Part shown: positions 46,780 through 54,833 of the stretch, in pieces | Layout: each line of letters begins with the position of its first letter | Numbering within the stretch: the stretch's first letter is position 1 | DNA from: Saprospiraceae bacterium | GTDB lineage: Bacteria; Bacteroidota; Bacteroidia; Chitinophagales; Saprospiraceae | DNA length: 64,000 bases | Assembly (NCBI GenBank): GCA_016710625.1 | Contig: JADJVK010000020.1 | Coordinates: forward strand, 5,413-69,412 | Direction: 5' to 3' | Program-made: the position numbers and the translations under genes | Notes under the pieces: model-generated | Seen by the model: only the letters and a program-made list of their open reading frames with translations | Told to the model about the DNA's origin: nothing | Databases searched by the model: none

Positions 46780-48159
46780 ATGAAAACATTAGATAGTATT
46801 TATCAAGAAAAATTGGATGAAATCGGAAAAGACATCCAAGATTCGGATCAACTTCAACAATTTTTAGAATCTGAAGAAGAGGATGATTTTAAAATACTTT
46901 GTGAGTTATATGAGCCTCGAATTCTAGAGGTTTTTCATGAGGTAGCAAATGAAAATCCACTACAACTTGTTTCTTTAGAAAAATATTTATTAGACGAAAA
47001 ATTTGAAGGTTTATTTTTACAAAAAATCTTAGGGTATTCCGTTTTAAGAGGTGAAATCGATAAAAACTATAAATATACCCGCCCACAAAACCATTTCAAA
47101 GAAATCCTAATCGCTATCTGCGAATCTGCCAATTTTGATTTTATCAAAAGAAGAATTGGACAGACTTTACAAATTGGGTTTGCCTTGAGTAGCGACATTT
47201 GGATTACGAATTTAATCAATTCGATTGATAATAAAAAAGTTAGATATTTTCTTCAGACATTAAAATCTGATAAATTCAGGTTGGATAATGAAAGAGCGAT
47301 TGGCTACCAAAAATATAAAAGACAATTTATTTCTGAAAATTATTTCTCTGCCGACTTCCCACAAAATTTGTCTGAGCTGAAAGTTGAATTCGGAAGTTTG
47401 AGAAGTTTCCTTTATGAAAGGATTCGCAGAAAAATGAAAAACGACAATTTGATTGGTGAGTTTCAGACTTTTTTAGAGAGAAAAGAATTCTACGATCACA
47501 CTGAAAGAGTTGAAATTTTCGCATTGTTTGCCAACTTTTTCGAATTAATGGATGATGAAAAATCTACCTTATTCAAATTGCTCAACGAAACGAGAAAAGC
47601 AGATAAAAACTTTAGCATACAATTCTTGAATGTTATTTCAGATATGTATGTTGCAGGATTACCAATGGACGCTACTACTGACAAAAGAGTTTCGAACTTA
47701 ATTGATGATAAAATCAATGACCAATTAAGTGAATTCTATACTTTAACAGATGTTATCCACACAAAAGGGTATATGAATAATGATGTGATGGATGCAGTGA
47801 GAGTAGCTTACAACAAACATGAAGGATTGTCTATTTTCAACGAATGTACTCGATATGTAATCTTAGGATATATCAGTAGATTTTTGAAAAATATTGGAGA
47901 AGGCGATTACCACGACTATTTCGAGCTTTCTAGAATATTCACAGTATATATGAATATGTTCAGCAACGAAGAATTCAATCAGTCTGTTGAAAAATTGTCT
48001 AGAAACTATGTTGATAAGTTGCTTAGAAGATTCTCCGATAAAAGAGGAAGAGACTATCAAGACATCAAACGATTCGTATCCAATTCGTTTGTGGAAGTTG
48101 GTTTCTTGAAAGAAAAAGAAGTTACAGAAATATTCAAGACAAGAAGAAAACCTAAATAA
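46780..48159 (+). CDS. Hypothetical conserved helical protein (459 aa)
   Basis: A cytoplasmic, almost all-helical protein starting MKTLDSIYQEKLDEIGKDIQ. Landmarks: LCELYEPRILEVFHEV, RGEIDKNYKYTRPQNHFKEI, GYQKYKRQFISENYFSADFP, DVMDAVRVAYNKHEG, and a basic end KRGRDYQDIKRFVSNSFVEVG, KTRRKPK. I do not recognise the family. The ATG at 46780 is preferred over an upstream TTG that lies inside the leader hairpin tail. No signal peptide or membrane segment. Controlled by a clear promoter and perhaps an attenuator; ends at a bidirectional terminator. Confidence 0.7.
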   Translation: MKTLDSIYQEKLDEIGKDIQDSDQLQQFLESEEEDDFKILCELYEPRILEVFHEVANENPLQLVSLEKYLLDEKFEGLFLQKILGYSVLRGEIDKNYKYTRPQNHFKEILIAICESANFDFIKRRIGQTLQIGFALSSDIWITNLINSIDNKKVRYFLQTLKSDKFRLDNERAIGYQKYKRQFISENYFSADFPQNLSELKVEFGSLRSFLYERIRRKMKNDNLIGEFQTFLERKEFYDHTERVEIFALFANFFELMDDEKSTLFKLLNETRKADKNFSIQFLNVISDMYVAGLPMDATTDKRVSNLIDDKINDQLSEFYTLTDVIHTKGYMNNDVMDAVRVAYNKHEGLSIFNECTRYVILGYISRFLKNIGEGDYHDYFELSRIFTVYMNMFSNEEFNQSVEKLSRNYVDKLLRRFSDKRGRDYQDIKRFVSNSFVEVGFLKEKEVTEIFKTRRKPK

Positions 48160-48169
48160 TAGGAAAATA

Positions 48170-48204
48170 AAAAAAGGACTTTGAGCTATTCAAAGTCCTT
48201 TTTA
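48170..48204. terminator. Bidirectional terminator between convergent genes
   Basis: AAAGGACTTTGA / TCAAAGTCCTTT perfect stem with five-base loop, A run on the left and T run on the right. It serves the 459-aa gene on the plus strand and overlaps the last codons of the minus-strand gene. Confidence 0.85.
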
Positions 48205-48572
48205 GTTTTCAGCAACCCAAAGAATCTCAATAAATTATCTTCTACGTTTTCATTATAAATTTTGAGCATCAAAGCTTTCCTAGGAAATTTTTTAGGCTCT
48301 GGAAATATGATTTTTATCGGATAGTGTTGGTAGCCAATATCATCAAAAAGTTTCAATTGGTTTTTCATGCACTTCAATCGAAATAATTTTAATTCTTCAA
48401 AATTTTTAGGCAATGGCAAGTCGCCAAAATCATTTTCTTTCAAAAATTCTTTGACCATTTCGAAAGTATTGACATAGGTAGAGCCAGCGAAAACAGTGGT
48501 AAACACCACTCCATCACTCACACCGCCCTGATTATCATCAGTTTCCGTAGGAAAGTTTAATCTTATCGACAT
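48186..48572 (-). CDS. Hypothetical protein (128 aa)
   Basis: Starts MSIRLNFPTETDDNQGGVSD at the ATG 48570-48572; an upstream in-frame start would add eight residues but is less convincing. No signal peptide. Landmarks VFTTVFAGSTYVNTFEMVKEF, LPKNFEELKLFRLK and YPIKIIFPEPKKFPRKALML. It looks like a small compact cytoplasmic protein; I do not know a family. The last codons lie inside a bidirectional terminator stem. Confidence 0.55.
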   Translation of the reverse strand: MSIRLNFPTETDDNQGGVSDGVVFTTVFAGSTYVNTFEMVKEFLKENDFGDLPLPKNFEELKLFRLKCMKNQLKLFDDIGYQHYPIKIIFPEPKKFPRKALMLKIYNENVEDNLLRFFGLLKTKKDFE

Positions 48573-48689
48573 ATTTATTAAAATAAAATCATACAAATAT
48601 CTAAAAATGACAATTATATTCGTTTATCCTCGTTGAGATTATATATAATTACTTTCAAAAGCTTATTTTTGCAATTGTTAAAAAATAAT

Positions 48690-51260
48690 ATGAGCTATTC
48701 AAACAACCAAGGAAACGGATTACCAAATCCAACTCAAGAATGGAGAAATTCTTTCCATACCAACCTAACAAAGTGGATGTGGCGGATTTTTGTTGGCTCC
48801 ATCATTGGCATTTTTCTTACATTTTTTCTATTATCATTTTCTGGTTTACCTTCTTTTGAGAAATTGGAAAATCCCTCTGTCAATCTAGCTTCCGTTGCTC
48901 TTGATTGCAATAATGGCGTTTTGGGAAAATATTACTTAGAAAACAGATTGCCAGTTACTTATGAAAGATTGTCTCCTAATTTAGTAAAAGCTCTTATTGC
49001 TACTGAAGATGTTCGATATTATGAACATGCTGGAATAGATTTCAAATCTTTTGCTAGGGTTTTCTATGGCTTGGTTACTTTAAATACTAAAAAAGGGGGT
49101 GGTAGTACCATTACCCAACAACTTGCAAAATTATTATATTCAGATAGAGACAAAGCCGATAATATTTTCAAATTAGTCGTCATTAAACTTAAAGAATGGA
49201 TAACTGCGGTTAAATTAGAACGATCGTATACTAAAGAGGAAATTATTGCCAATTATTTAAATCAATATGATTTTAACAATGGAGCAAGTGGAATCAGTGC
49301 TGCTTCTGAAATATATTTTGCTAAAACACCTAACAATTTGAATATACAAGAGTCTGCAATGCTCATTGGAATGTTACAAAATGCTTCTTTGTTCAATCCT
49401 ATGAAAAGGCCAGAAAGGTGCCTAACAAGGAGAAATACCGTTTTAGCACAAATGATGAATAATGGCAGTTTGAGTAAAAATGATTTTGAAAAACTAAAGA
49501 AAACACCATTAGATATTTCCAAATTCAAAAGAGAAAATCATACCGATGGGACTGCCACTTATTTTAGAATGGCACTTAGCGAAGAGGTAAAAAAGATATT
49601 AGAAAGAGAAGAATGTAGAAAACCAGATGGCAATAAATACAATTTATACACTGATGGTTTAAAAATCTATACCACTATTAATGCCAATATGCAAAAAATA
49701 GCAGAGGCAACCATGCTAGAACATATGGCAGAAATTCAAAAGCGATTTTTTCAAGTTTGGAGTGGGAAAGACCCTTGGACTTACAAATCTGCAAAAACTA
49801 CATCTGAGGAATTAACCTATAGACAAAAGACCTTAAGAAGATTAATTTTCGAATCAGAGCGATATCAAACTATCAAACCAAAATATTTTGATGAAATCCA
49901 GGATGAATTAGAAAGTACTTATGCTGGTTTCGATTTGAAAGATGTTTATATTGACAAACTTATCGAAGAAGAAAAAAAAGCAGGTTCTTTGGAAAAAGAT
50001 CGAACGATTTCAGTAGAAAATATTGCTATTTTAAAATCAATTTTAAGTTCAAATTTGTGGGCAAAAATAAAATCTCAGTTTTTAAAATTACAGACAGAAT
50101 CAGAGAAAGTGTTCAAAACTTCTGTAAAAATGAGAGTATTTGCCTATAATACAGTAGGTTATAAAGATACAACCATGTCTCCATTAGATTCTATCAAATA
50201 CAATAGAATGTTTTTACAGACGGGCATCATGGCAGTTGACCCTATCACAGGGCAAGTGAAAGCATGGGTCGGTGGCATCAACCACAAATTTTTCCAATAT
50301 GACCATGTGAAATCGAGAAGACAAGTTGGTTCGACTTTCAAACCATTTATTTATTCCACAGCAATTGCTTTTCAAGGAACTTCACCTTGTGCAACTGTGA
50401 TTGATCAACCACAAACAATTCATGTGGGTGAAGGGGAATTTAAAATTGGTAAAGACTGGACACCGCATAATGCTGAAGGCGGCTATTCCTACAAGTCATT
50501 GACTTTGATGGATGGTTTGAAATTATCAAAAAATACGGTTTCTGTATATTTGATGAAACAGCTGCAAAGTACATTACCTGTCCGTTCACTCATACATAAT
50601 ATGGGAGTGGATACTTCCAAAATTCCAAAAACTCCAGCAATATGTCTGGGTTCTGCCGATATGTCTGTTTACGAAATGGCAGGAGCATACACCACATTTG
50701 CGAATGATGGTAAATATAATAGACCTATTTATATCACAAAAATAGAAGATAAAAATGGTAGAGTGATTTATCAAGAACTTCCTGAAGAAAGGCAAGCATT
50801 ACCGTCTCAAGCCAATTATGCGATGGTACAGATGTTGAAATATGTTACGAAAGGAGCTGGTGGGTTATCTGGATTGAAAAGCGAAATTGGAGGGAAGACA
50901 GGTACAACCAATGATTATGTGGATGGCTGGTTCATGGGTATCACTCCAGGATTAGTGGTGAGCACATGGGTTGGTGGTGAGGATAGATGGTTTCGATTTT
51001 TATCATTAGCCGATGGACAAGGAGCAAGAATGGCAAGACCTTTCTTCGCAAAATTCATCCGAAAGTTAGAAGCTGACCCCACCTCGGGATTTGATAGTAA
51101 TTTAAGATTCAAAAGACCTGCTGGAGATTTAGCGGTAGAATTGGATTGTGGAAGTTACAACAAAGATGAATTAGATGAAAATCAAAGTGGCGGAGAGGAT
51201 TTTATGCCAGATTTCGATGAAGTGAAAGCCAAAAAGCCAGACGAAAATGAGGAATTTTAA
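48690..51260 (+). CDS. Penicillin-binding protein 1A: bifunctional glycosyltransferase/transpeptidase
   Basis: 856 aa from the ATG at 48690 (upstream codons are within the promoter). N-terminal cytoplasmic segment, one membrane anchor (IFVGSIIGIFLTFFLLSF), GT51 domain with catalytic Glu in ATEDVRYYEHAGIDF and GGSTITQQLAK, then a transpeptidase domain with the Ser of GSTFKPF, SKNTV, and KTGTTND. It polymerises and cross-links peptidoglycan on the periplasmic face. A -7 box TATTTTTG lies at 48664-48671. The C-terminus is acidic. It is followed by DUF1990 after 32 bases. Confidence 0.93.
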   Translation: MSYSNNQGNGLPNPTQEWRNSFHTNLTKWMWRIFVGSIIGIFLTFFLLSFSGLPSFEKLENPSVNLASVALDCNNGVLGKYYLENRLPVTYERLSPNLVKALIATEDVRYYEHAGIDFKSFARVFYGLVTLNTKKGGGSTITQQLAKLLYSDRDKADNIFKLVVIKLKEWITAVKLERSYTKEEIIANYLNQYDFNNGASGISAASEIYFAKTPNNLNIQESAMLIGMLQNASLFNPMKRPERCLTRRNTVLAQMMNNGSLSKNDFEKLKKTPLDISKFKRENHTDGTATYFRMALSEEVKKILEREECRKPDGNKYNLYTDGLKIYTTINANMQKIAEATMLEHMAEIQKRFFQVWSGKDPWTYKSAKTTSEELTYRQKTLRRLIFESERYQTIKPKYFDEIQDELESTYAGFDLKDVYIDKLIEEEKKAGSLEKDRTISVENIAILKSILSSNLWAKIKSQFLKLQTESEKVFKTSVKMRVFAYNTVGYKDTTMSPLDSIKYNRMFLQTGIMAVDPITGQVKAWVGGINHKFFQYDHVKSRRQVGSTFKPFIYSTAIAFQGTSPCATVIDQPQTIHVGEGEFKIGKDWTPHNAEGGYSYKSLTLMDGLKLSKNTVSVYLMKQLQSTLPVRSLIHNMGVDTSKIPKTPAICLGSADMSVYEMAGAYTTFANDGKYNRPIYITKIEDKNGRVIYQELPEERQALPSQANYAMVQMLKYVTKGAGGLSGLKSEIGGKTGTTNDYVDGWFMGITPGLVVSTWVGGEDRWFRFLSLADGQGARMARPFFAKFIRKLEADPTSGFDSNLRFKRPAGDLAVELDCGSYNKDELDENQSGGEDFMPDFDEVKAKKPDENEEF

Positions 51261-51292
51261 GTCATTTTCTTAACCAATCAAAGAGATAATTA

Positions 51293-51871
51293 ATGTCTAT
51301 TTTTTTATTGGGTTATGATGAAAAATCTGTCATTAAATATTATGACAAACAACTAAAAAAGTCTTTTTCATACAAACCTATATTTTTGACAAAAAACACC
51401 AAAAACAAAGTCAAAGGCTTTGATTATGATGCTATTAGAGTGAAATTGGGTACAGGTAAAAAAGTATTTGAAATAGGCAAACAGGCAATAATGCAATGGG
51501 AAATGTTTCCCAAAAAATGGATAAAACTTTATCCAACAAAACCCGCTATTGGAATAGGTGAAACGGTAGCAGTTACTGCCAAATTTCTAGGATTATGGTG
51601 GGTAAATATCACTAGAATTGCCTATGTGATCAATGATATGGAAATATTCGGATTTGCTTATGGCACTTTACCCGGACATATGGAAAAAGGAGAAGAACTC
51701 TTTCAAATAAGAATGGATGAGAAAGAAAATGTCTATTTTGAATTAATTGCAATTTCAAAACCCAACACCTTAATTGCAAAAATTTCATACAATATGATGC
51801 GATCCTTACAAAAAAAATTCAGAGAAGAAGCTGCAAATGCCGTTTATGAATATGTAAGGATAAGGAAATAG
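51293..51871 (+). CDS. DUF1990 family protein (UPF0548)
   Basis: 192 aa. The core GIGETVAVTAKFLGLWWVNITRIAYVINDME followed by FGFAYGTLPGHMEKGEELFQIRMDEKENVYFEL is the diagnostic signature of DUF1990. No signal peptide, cytoplasmic. Function unknown in the family. It probably shares the transcript of the PBP1A gene upstream, 32 bases away. Confidence 0.82.
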   Translation: MSIFLLGYDEKSVIKYYDKQLKKSFSYKPIFLTKNTKNKVKGFDYDAIRVKLGTGKKVFEIGKQAIMQWEMFPKKWIKLYPTKPAIGIGETVAVTAKFLGLWWVNITRIAYVINDMEIFGFAYGTLPGHMEKGEELFQIRMDEKENVYFELIAISKPNTLIAKISYNMMRSLQKKFREEAANAVYEYVRIRK

Positions 51872-51907
51872 ATATAATTAAGCACAACTGTTGTACTTAA
51901 TTATATC
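51871..51907. terminator. Bidirectional hairpin terminator between DUF1990 and dapA
   Basis: GATATAATTAAG-C-ACAAC pairs with GTTGT-A-CTTAATTATATC: about 16 base pairs with one mismatch. It begins at the last base of the DUF1990 stop codon and lies 34 bases past the dapA stop. Confidence 0.7.
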
Positions 51908-51940
51908 TTCTATAAATTAATATAATAATTTGATAATTAT

Positions 51941-52837
51941 TTATTCCCCGATTTTTGCAATTTCTTGTTTAAGTCTTTGATAAGTACTTTCTCCAACTTT
52001 CACTAATGGTAATCTAAGATGGCTTTCACAAATCCCTAAAATTTCCATAGTAGCTTTTATTCCGCCAGGGTTTCCATCCACATATAACCATTTGTGAAGA
52101 TCCAACAATTGATTATTCAATTTTCTAGCAGTTTCAAAATCATTATTTAAAGCAGCTCTAGTCATGGAAGAAAAAGCTACTGGATATGCATTTGCTATTA
52201 CAGAAATTACACCATCTGCACCAGCTGCTATCAAAGGCAACGTAATTGGGTCATCACCTGATAATACAAGGAAATTCTCAGGTTTATATTTGATTATGTG
52301 CATCACTTGAGCCACATTTCCAGATGCTTCTTTGACAGCTAAAAATTTAGAAGAGCTTTTCGCTAATCTAATGATGGTTTCACCTTCAACGTTTGAACTA
52401 GTTCTGCTGGGCACATTATAAATAATAATCGGCAATGGAGATGCTTCAGCTATTTTCATATAATGTTGATAAATGCCCTCTTGAGTCGGTTTATTGTAAG
52501 CTGGGCTACTACTCATGATTGCATCAAAACCAGTGAAATCATAAGTTTTCAATTTTTCTACTAATGACAAAGTATTGTTTCCACCAAAAAAACCAGCCAC
52601 TAAAGGAACTCTTTTATTCACAGTTTTAACAGTAAAATCTAAAACCGATCTACATTCCGCTGCTGATAATGGAATTGCCTCACCAGTAGTACCTAACGAA
52701 ACAATATAATCCACACCGTTTTTTTGAACAACATGCTCAATAACTCTTTCTAAAGCGTCAAAATTAATTGCCCCATCCTCCTTGAAAGGAGTAATCAATG
52801 CAACGCCAGTGCCTCTAAACCTACTATTATCTCCCAT
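51941..52837 (-). CDS. dapA: 4-Hydroxy-tetrahydrodipicolinate synthase
   Basis: 298 aa TIM-barrel enzyme that condenses pyruvate with aspartate semialdehyde, the entry to lysine and diaminopimelate synthesis. Visible active-site residues: Thr50-Thr51 (SLGTTGEA), Tyr140 (IIIYNVPSRTS) and Schiff-base Lys169 (FLAVKEASGN). GVISVIANAYP near residue 212 also fits. Normal length, cytoplasmic. It is followed at 10 bases upstream by a DUF6913 gene and then accA on the same strand, so the three may form one operon. Confidence 0.95.
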   Translation of the reverse strand: MGDNSRFRGTGVALITPFKEDGAINFDALERVIEHVVQKNGVDYIVSLGTTGEAIPLSAAECRSVLDFTVKTVNKRVPLVAGFFGGNNTLSLVEKLKTYDFTGFDAIMSSSPAYNKPTQEGIYQHYMKIAEASPLPIIIYNVPSRTSSNVEGETIIRLAKSSSKFLAVKEASGNVAQVMHIIKYKPENFLVLSGDDPITLPLIAAGADGVISVIANAYPVAFSSMTRAALNNDFETARKLNNQLLDLHKWLYVDGNPGGIKATMEILGICESHLRLPLVKVGESTYQRLKQEIAKIGE

Positions 52838-52847
52838 TATATTAAAA

Positions 52848-53402
52848 TTAAACTAGTTCTAATTTCTTAGTTGAAATTGAAATTTTATTTAAATACTTAT
52901 TAACATCCAATGCAAATTCTTTAAAATCAAACATGCCTTTACTCTCAACCATAAAGTCAAAACAGAAATGATTTTCGCAAAAATTGCCTATTTTAAAGCC
53001 AGCTTTAGTCGCATAGGCTAATTTTTCAAGGCGTATATTGGGCGTTTCGAAAAAACAAATGAGCATGTCAAACTCTTGTTTTAAAAAATGCCTAACCGAT
53101 TCGGTTTTAGTTTCGTTAAGATTTTTCAAATCTGAATTGGTACAGAAACTAAATGATGGAACTTTATCTGCTTTTTTCAACTTAGGTAAATAACCGATTA
53201 AAGTTACTTTTTTACCCATTTGACGTAATTTTTCACAATAATTCATCACAATACTTTCAGCATCCTTTTTTGTACTATCAAAAATAATAGCAATCTGATT
53301 TGCTTGCTGAAGATCTTTTCGGTTTCTGTTTGTTTGTACAATACTCTTTTTCACCGCATTAACGCTATAATTACGGATTCTTTTGATTAAAAATTGCTTC
53401 AT
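52848..53402 (-). CDS. DUF6913 family protein
   Basis: 184 aa, a Bacteroidota-specific family of unknown function with a MurNAc-like nucleotide-fold look: IAIIFDSTKKDAESIVMNYC, KKVTLIGYLPK, FDMLICFFETPNIRLEKLAYATKAGFKIG, FCFDFMVESKG. No signal peptide. It lies between accA and dapA, 10 bases from the dapA start and 17 bases from accA, in the arrangement usual for this family. Confidence 0.78.
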   Translation of the reverse strand: MKQFLIKRIRNYSVNAVKKSIVQTNRNRKDLQQANQIAIIFDSTKKDAESIVMNYCEKLRQMGKKVTLIGYLPKLKKADKVPSFSFCTNSDLKNLNETKTESVRHFLKQEFDMLICFFETPNIRLEKLAYATKAGFKIGNFCENHFCFDFMVESKGMFDFKEFALDVNKYLNKISISTKKLELV

Positions 53403-53419
53403 AGTGCTCTAAATTTCAA

Positions 53420-54415
53420 TTAATCGTTTTCAAAAACAACTACTCTTTCTGATGGGACACCTTCTAAAGTTTCATAAGGTCCCATATTACTATATTTTTC
53501 TATTCTTTGTTTTAATAATTCTTTTATTGGAATTTCTTGAAGTTCTAAAAGTGTCTTTTTAAGGTGTTTTTTTAAGATTTTTGCCATTTCTTCAGGGTTA
53601 GATTGAGCTCCACCCGTTGGTTCTTTGATTATTCCATCAATTAATCCGAAAGAAAACATATCGTCGGATGTTAACTTCAATGCTTCGGCAGCTTTTTCTT
53701 TATGATCCCAGCTATGCCACAAAATTGAAGAACAAGATTCTGGAGAAATTACGGAATACCAAGTATATTCCATCATAAACACTCGATCTCCCAAACCAAT
53801 ACCAATGGCTCCGCCAGACGCTCCTTCACCAATCACCACACAGATAATTGGCACTTTCAGCTTTGCCATTTCAAACAAATTTCTAGCAATTGCTTCACCT
53901 TGTCCTCTTTCTTCAGCTTCCAATCCGCAATATGCACCTGGAGTATCGATTAAGGTAATTACTGGAAAATTAAATCTTTCTGCAATTTTCATCAATCTCA
54001 GTGCCTTCCTATACCCTTCTGGGTTGGACATTCCAAAATTACGATATTGTCTTGTTTTGGTATTTGTTCCTTTTTGATGACCAATTACCATAACTGTCTG
54101 ACCCTCAAGAGTTGCTAATCCTCCAACTATTGCTTTATCGTCAGCAAAGTATCTATCTCCATGTAATTCAACAAATTTCTTAAAAATCTGATTGATATAA
54201 AATAGAGAATACGGTCTTTCAGGGTGTCTTGAAAGCTGAACTTTTTCCCAACCATTTAGATTGGCATATATTTCTTTCCTTTTGTTTTTGATTTTAACCT
54301 CTAATTCTTTGACCATTTCGGCAACATCAATGCCGCTTTGTTCGCCAATTTGATTCACTTTTTCCAATTGGTCATATAAGACTTCCAAAGGTTTTTCAAA
54401 TTCGAGAAATACCAT
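53420..54415 (-). CDS. accA: Acetyl-CoA carboxylase carboxyltransferase subunit alpha
   Basis: 331 aa from the ATG at 54413-54415, chosen over a TTG eight codons upstream because the family begins close to MVFLEFEKPL. AccA with AccD transfers the carboxyl group from biotin to acetyl-CoA, the first step of fatty acid synthesis. Landmarks: LSRHPERPYSLFYI, HGDRYFADDKAIVGG, GHQKGTNTK, FPVITLIDTPGAYCG, EERGQGEAIARNL, GEGASGGAIGIGLGDRV, YSVISPESCSSILW. Normal length and intact. Confidence 0.95.
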   Translation of the reverse strand: MVFLEFEKPLEVLYDQLEKVNQIGEQSGIDVAEMVKELEVKIKNKRKEIYANLNGWEKVQLSRHPERPYSLFYINQIFKKFVELHGDRYFADDKAIVGGLATLEGQTVMVIGHQKGTNTKTRQYRNFGMSNPEGYRKALRLMKIAERFNFPVITLIDTPGAYCGLEAEERGQGEAIARNLFEMAKLKVPIICVVIGEGASGGAIGIGLGDRVFMMEYTWYSVISPESCSSILWHSWDHKEKAAEALKLTSDDMFSFGLIDGIIKEPTGGAQSNPEEMAKILKKHLKKTLLELQEIPIKELLKQRIEKYSNMGPYETLEGVPSERVVVFEND

Positions 54416-54605
54416 ATCAATATTATTTAATGATTTCAAGAAATAAACTGCTAAGGTAGTGAGTCCAACTCAGTTATCTAGCATTCTGAATAAATTTTAT
54501 AAAAAAAGTATTTTTTTTTGCAAAAAAATTTTGATAATAAAAAAAATGGTTAGATATTTGCATCGCTTTTGTAAGAAAGCAGCTAATTAGAAGTAATTAG
54601 TTTTT

Positions 54606-54679
54606 GGATCGGTAGTTCAGTTGGTTAGAATGCCGCCCTGTCACGGCGGAGGTCGCGGGTTCGAGTCCCGTCCGGTCCG
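54606..54679 (+). tRNA. tRNA-Asp (GTC)
   Basis: Cloverleaf with acceptor stem GGATCGG / CCGGTCC, D-arm GTAGTTCAGTTGGTTAGAAT, anticodon loop CTGTCAC (GTC, Asp), TYC-loop GGTTCGAGTCC and discriminator G. 74 bases; the CCA end is not encoded. Confidence 0.96.
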
Positions 54680-54833
54680 CTAACCAAAAAGGTCTTTTTT
54701 CATCTTAGATGAATTTCTGCCTTTTTATTCCTAAACTTTTATTTTTATTTTAAATAATTTTGGAAAACACTACTTCTGTCGATTCTATCTATTAAATTTC
54801 CTATCTTTACTTCAAACTATATTTGAGATTCTT

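Noticed and set aside
54606..54679. Integration site at the tRNA-Asp gene
   Set aside because: Neighbouring genes (accA and a GH3 glycosidase) are ordinary and no duplicated tRNA end or integrase is present.
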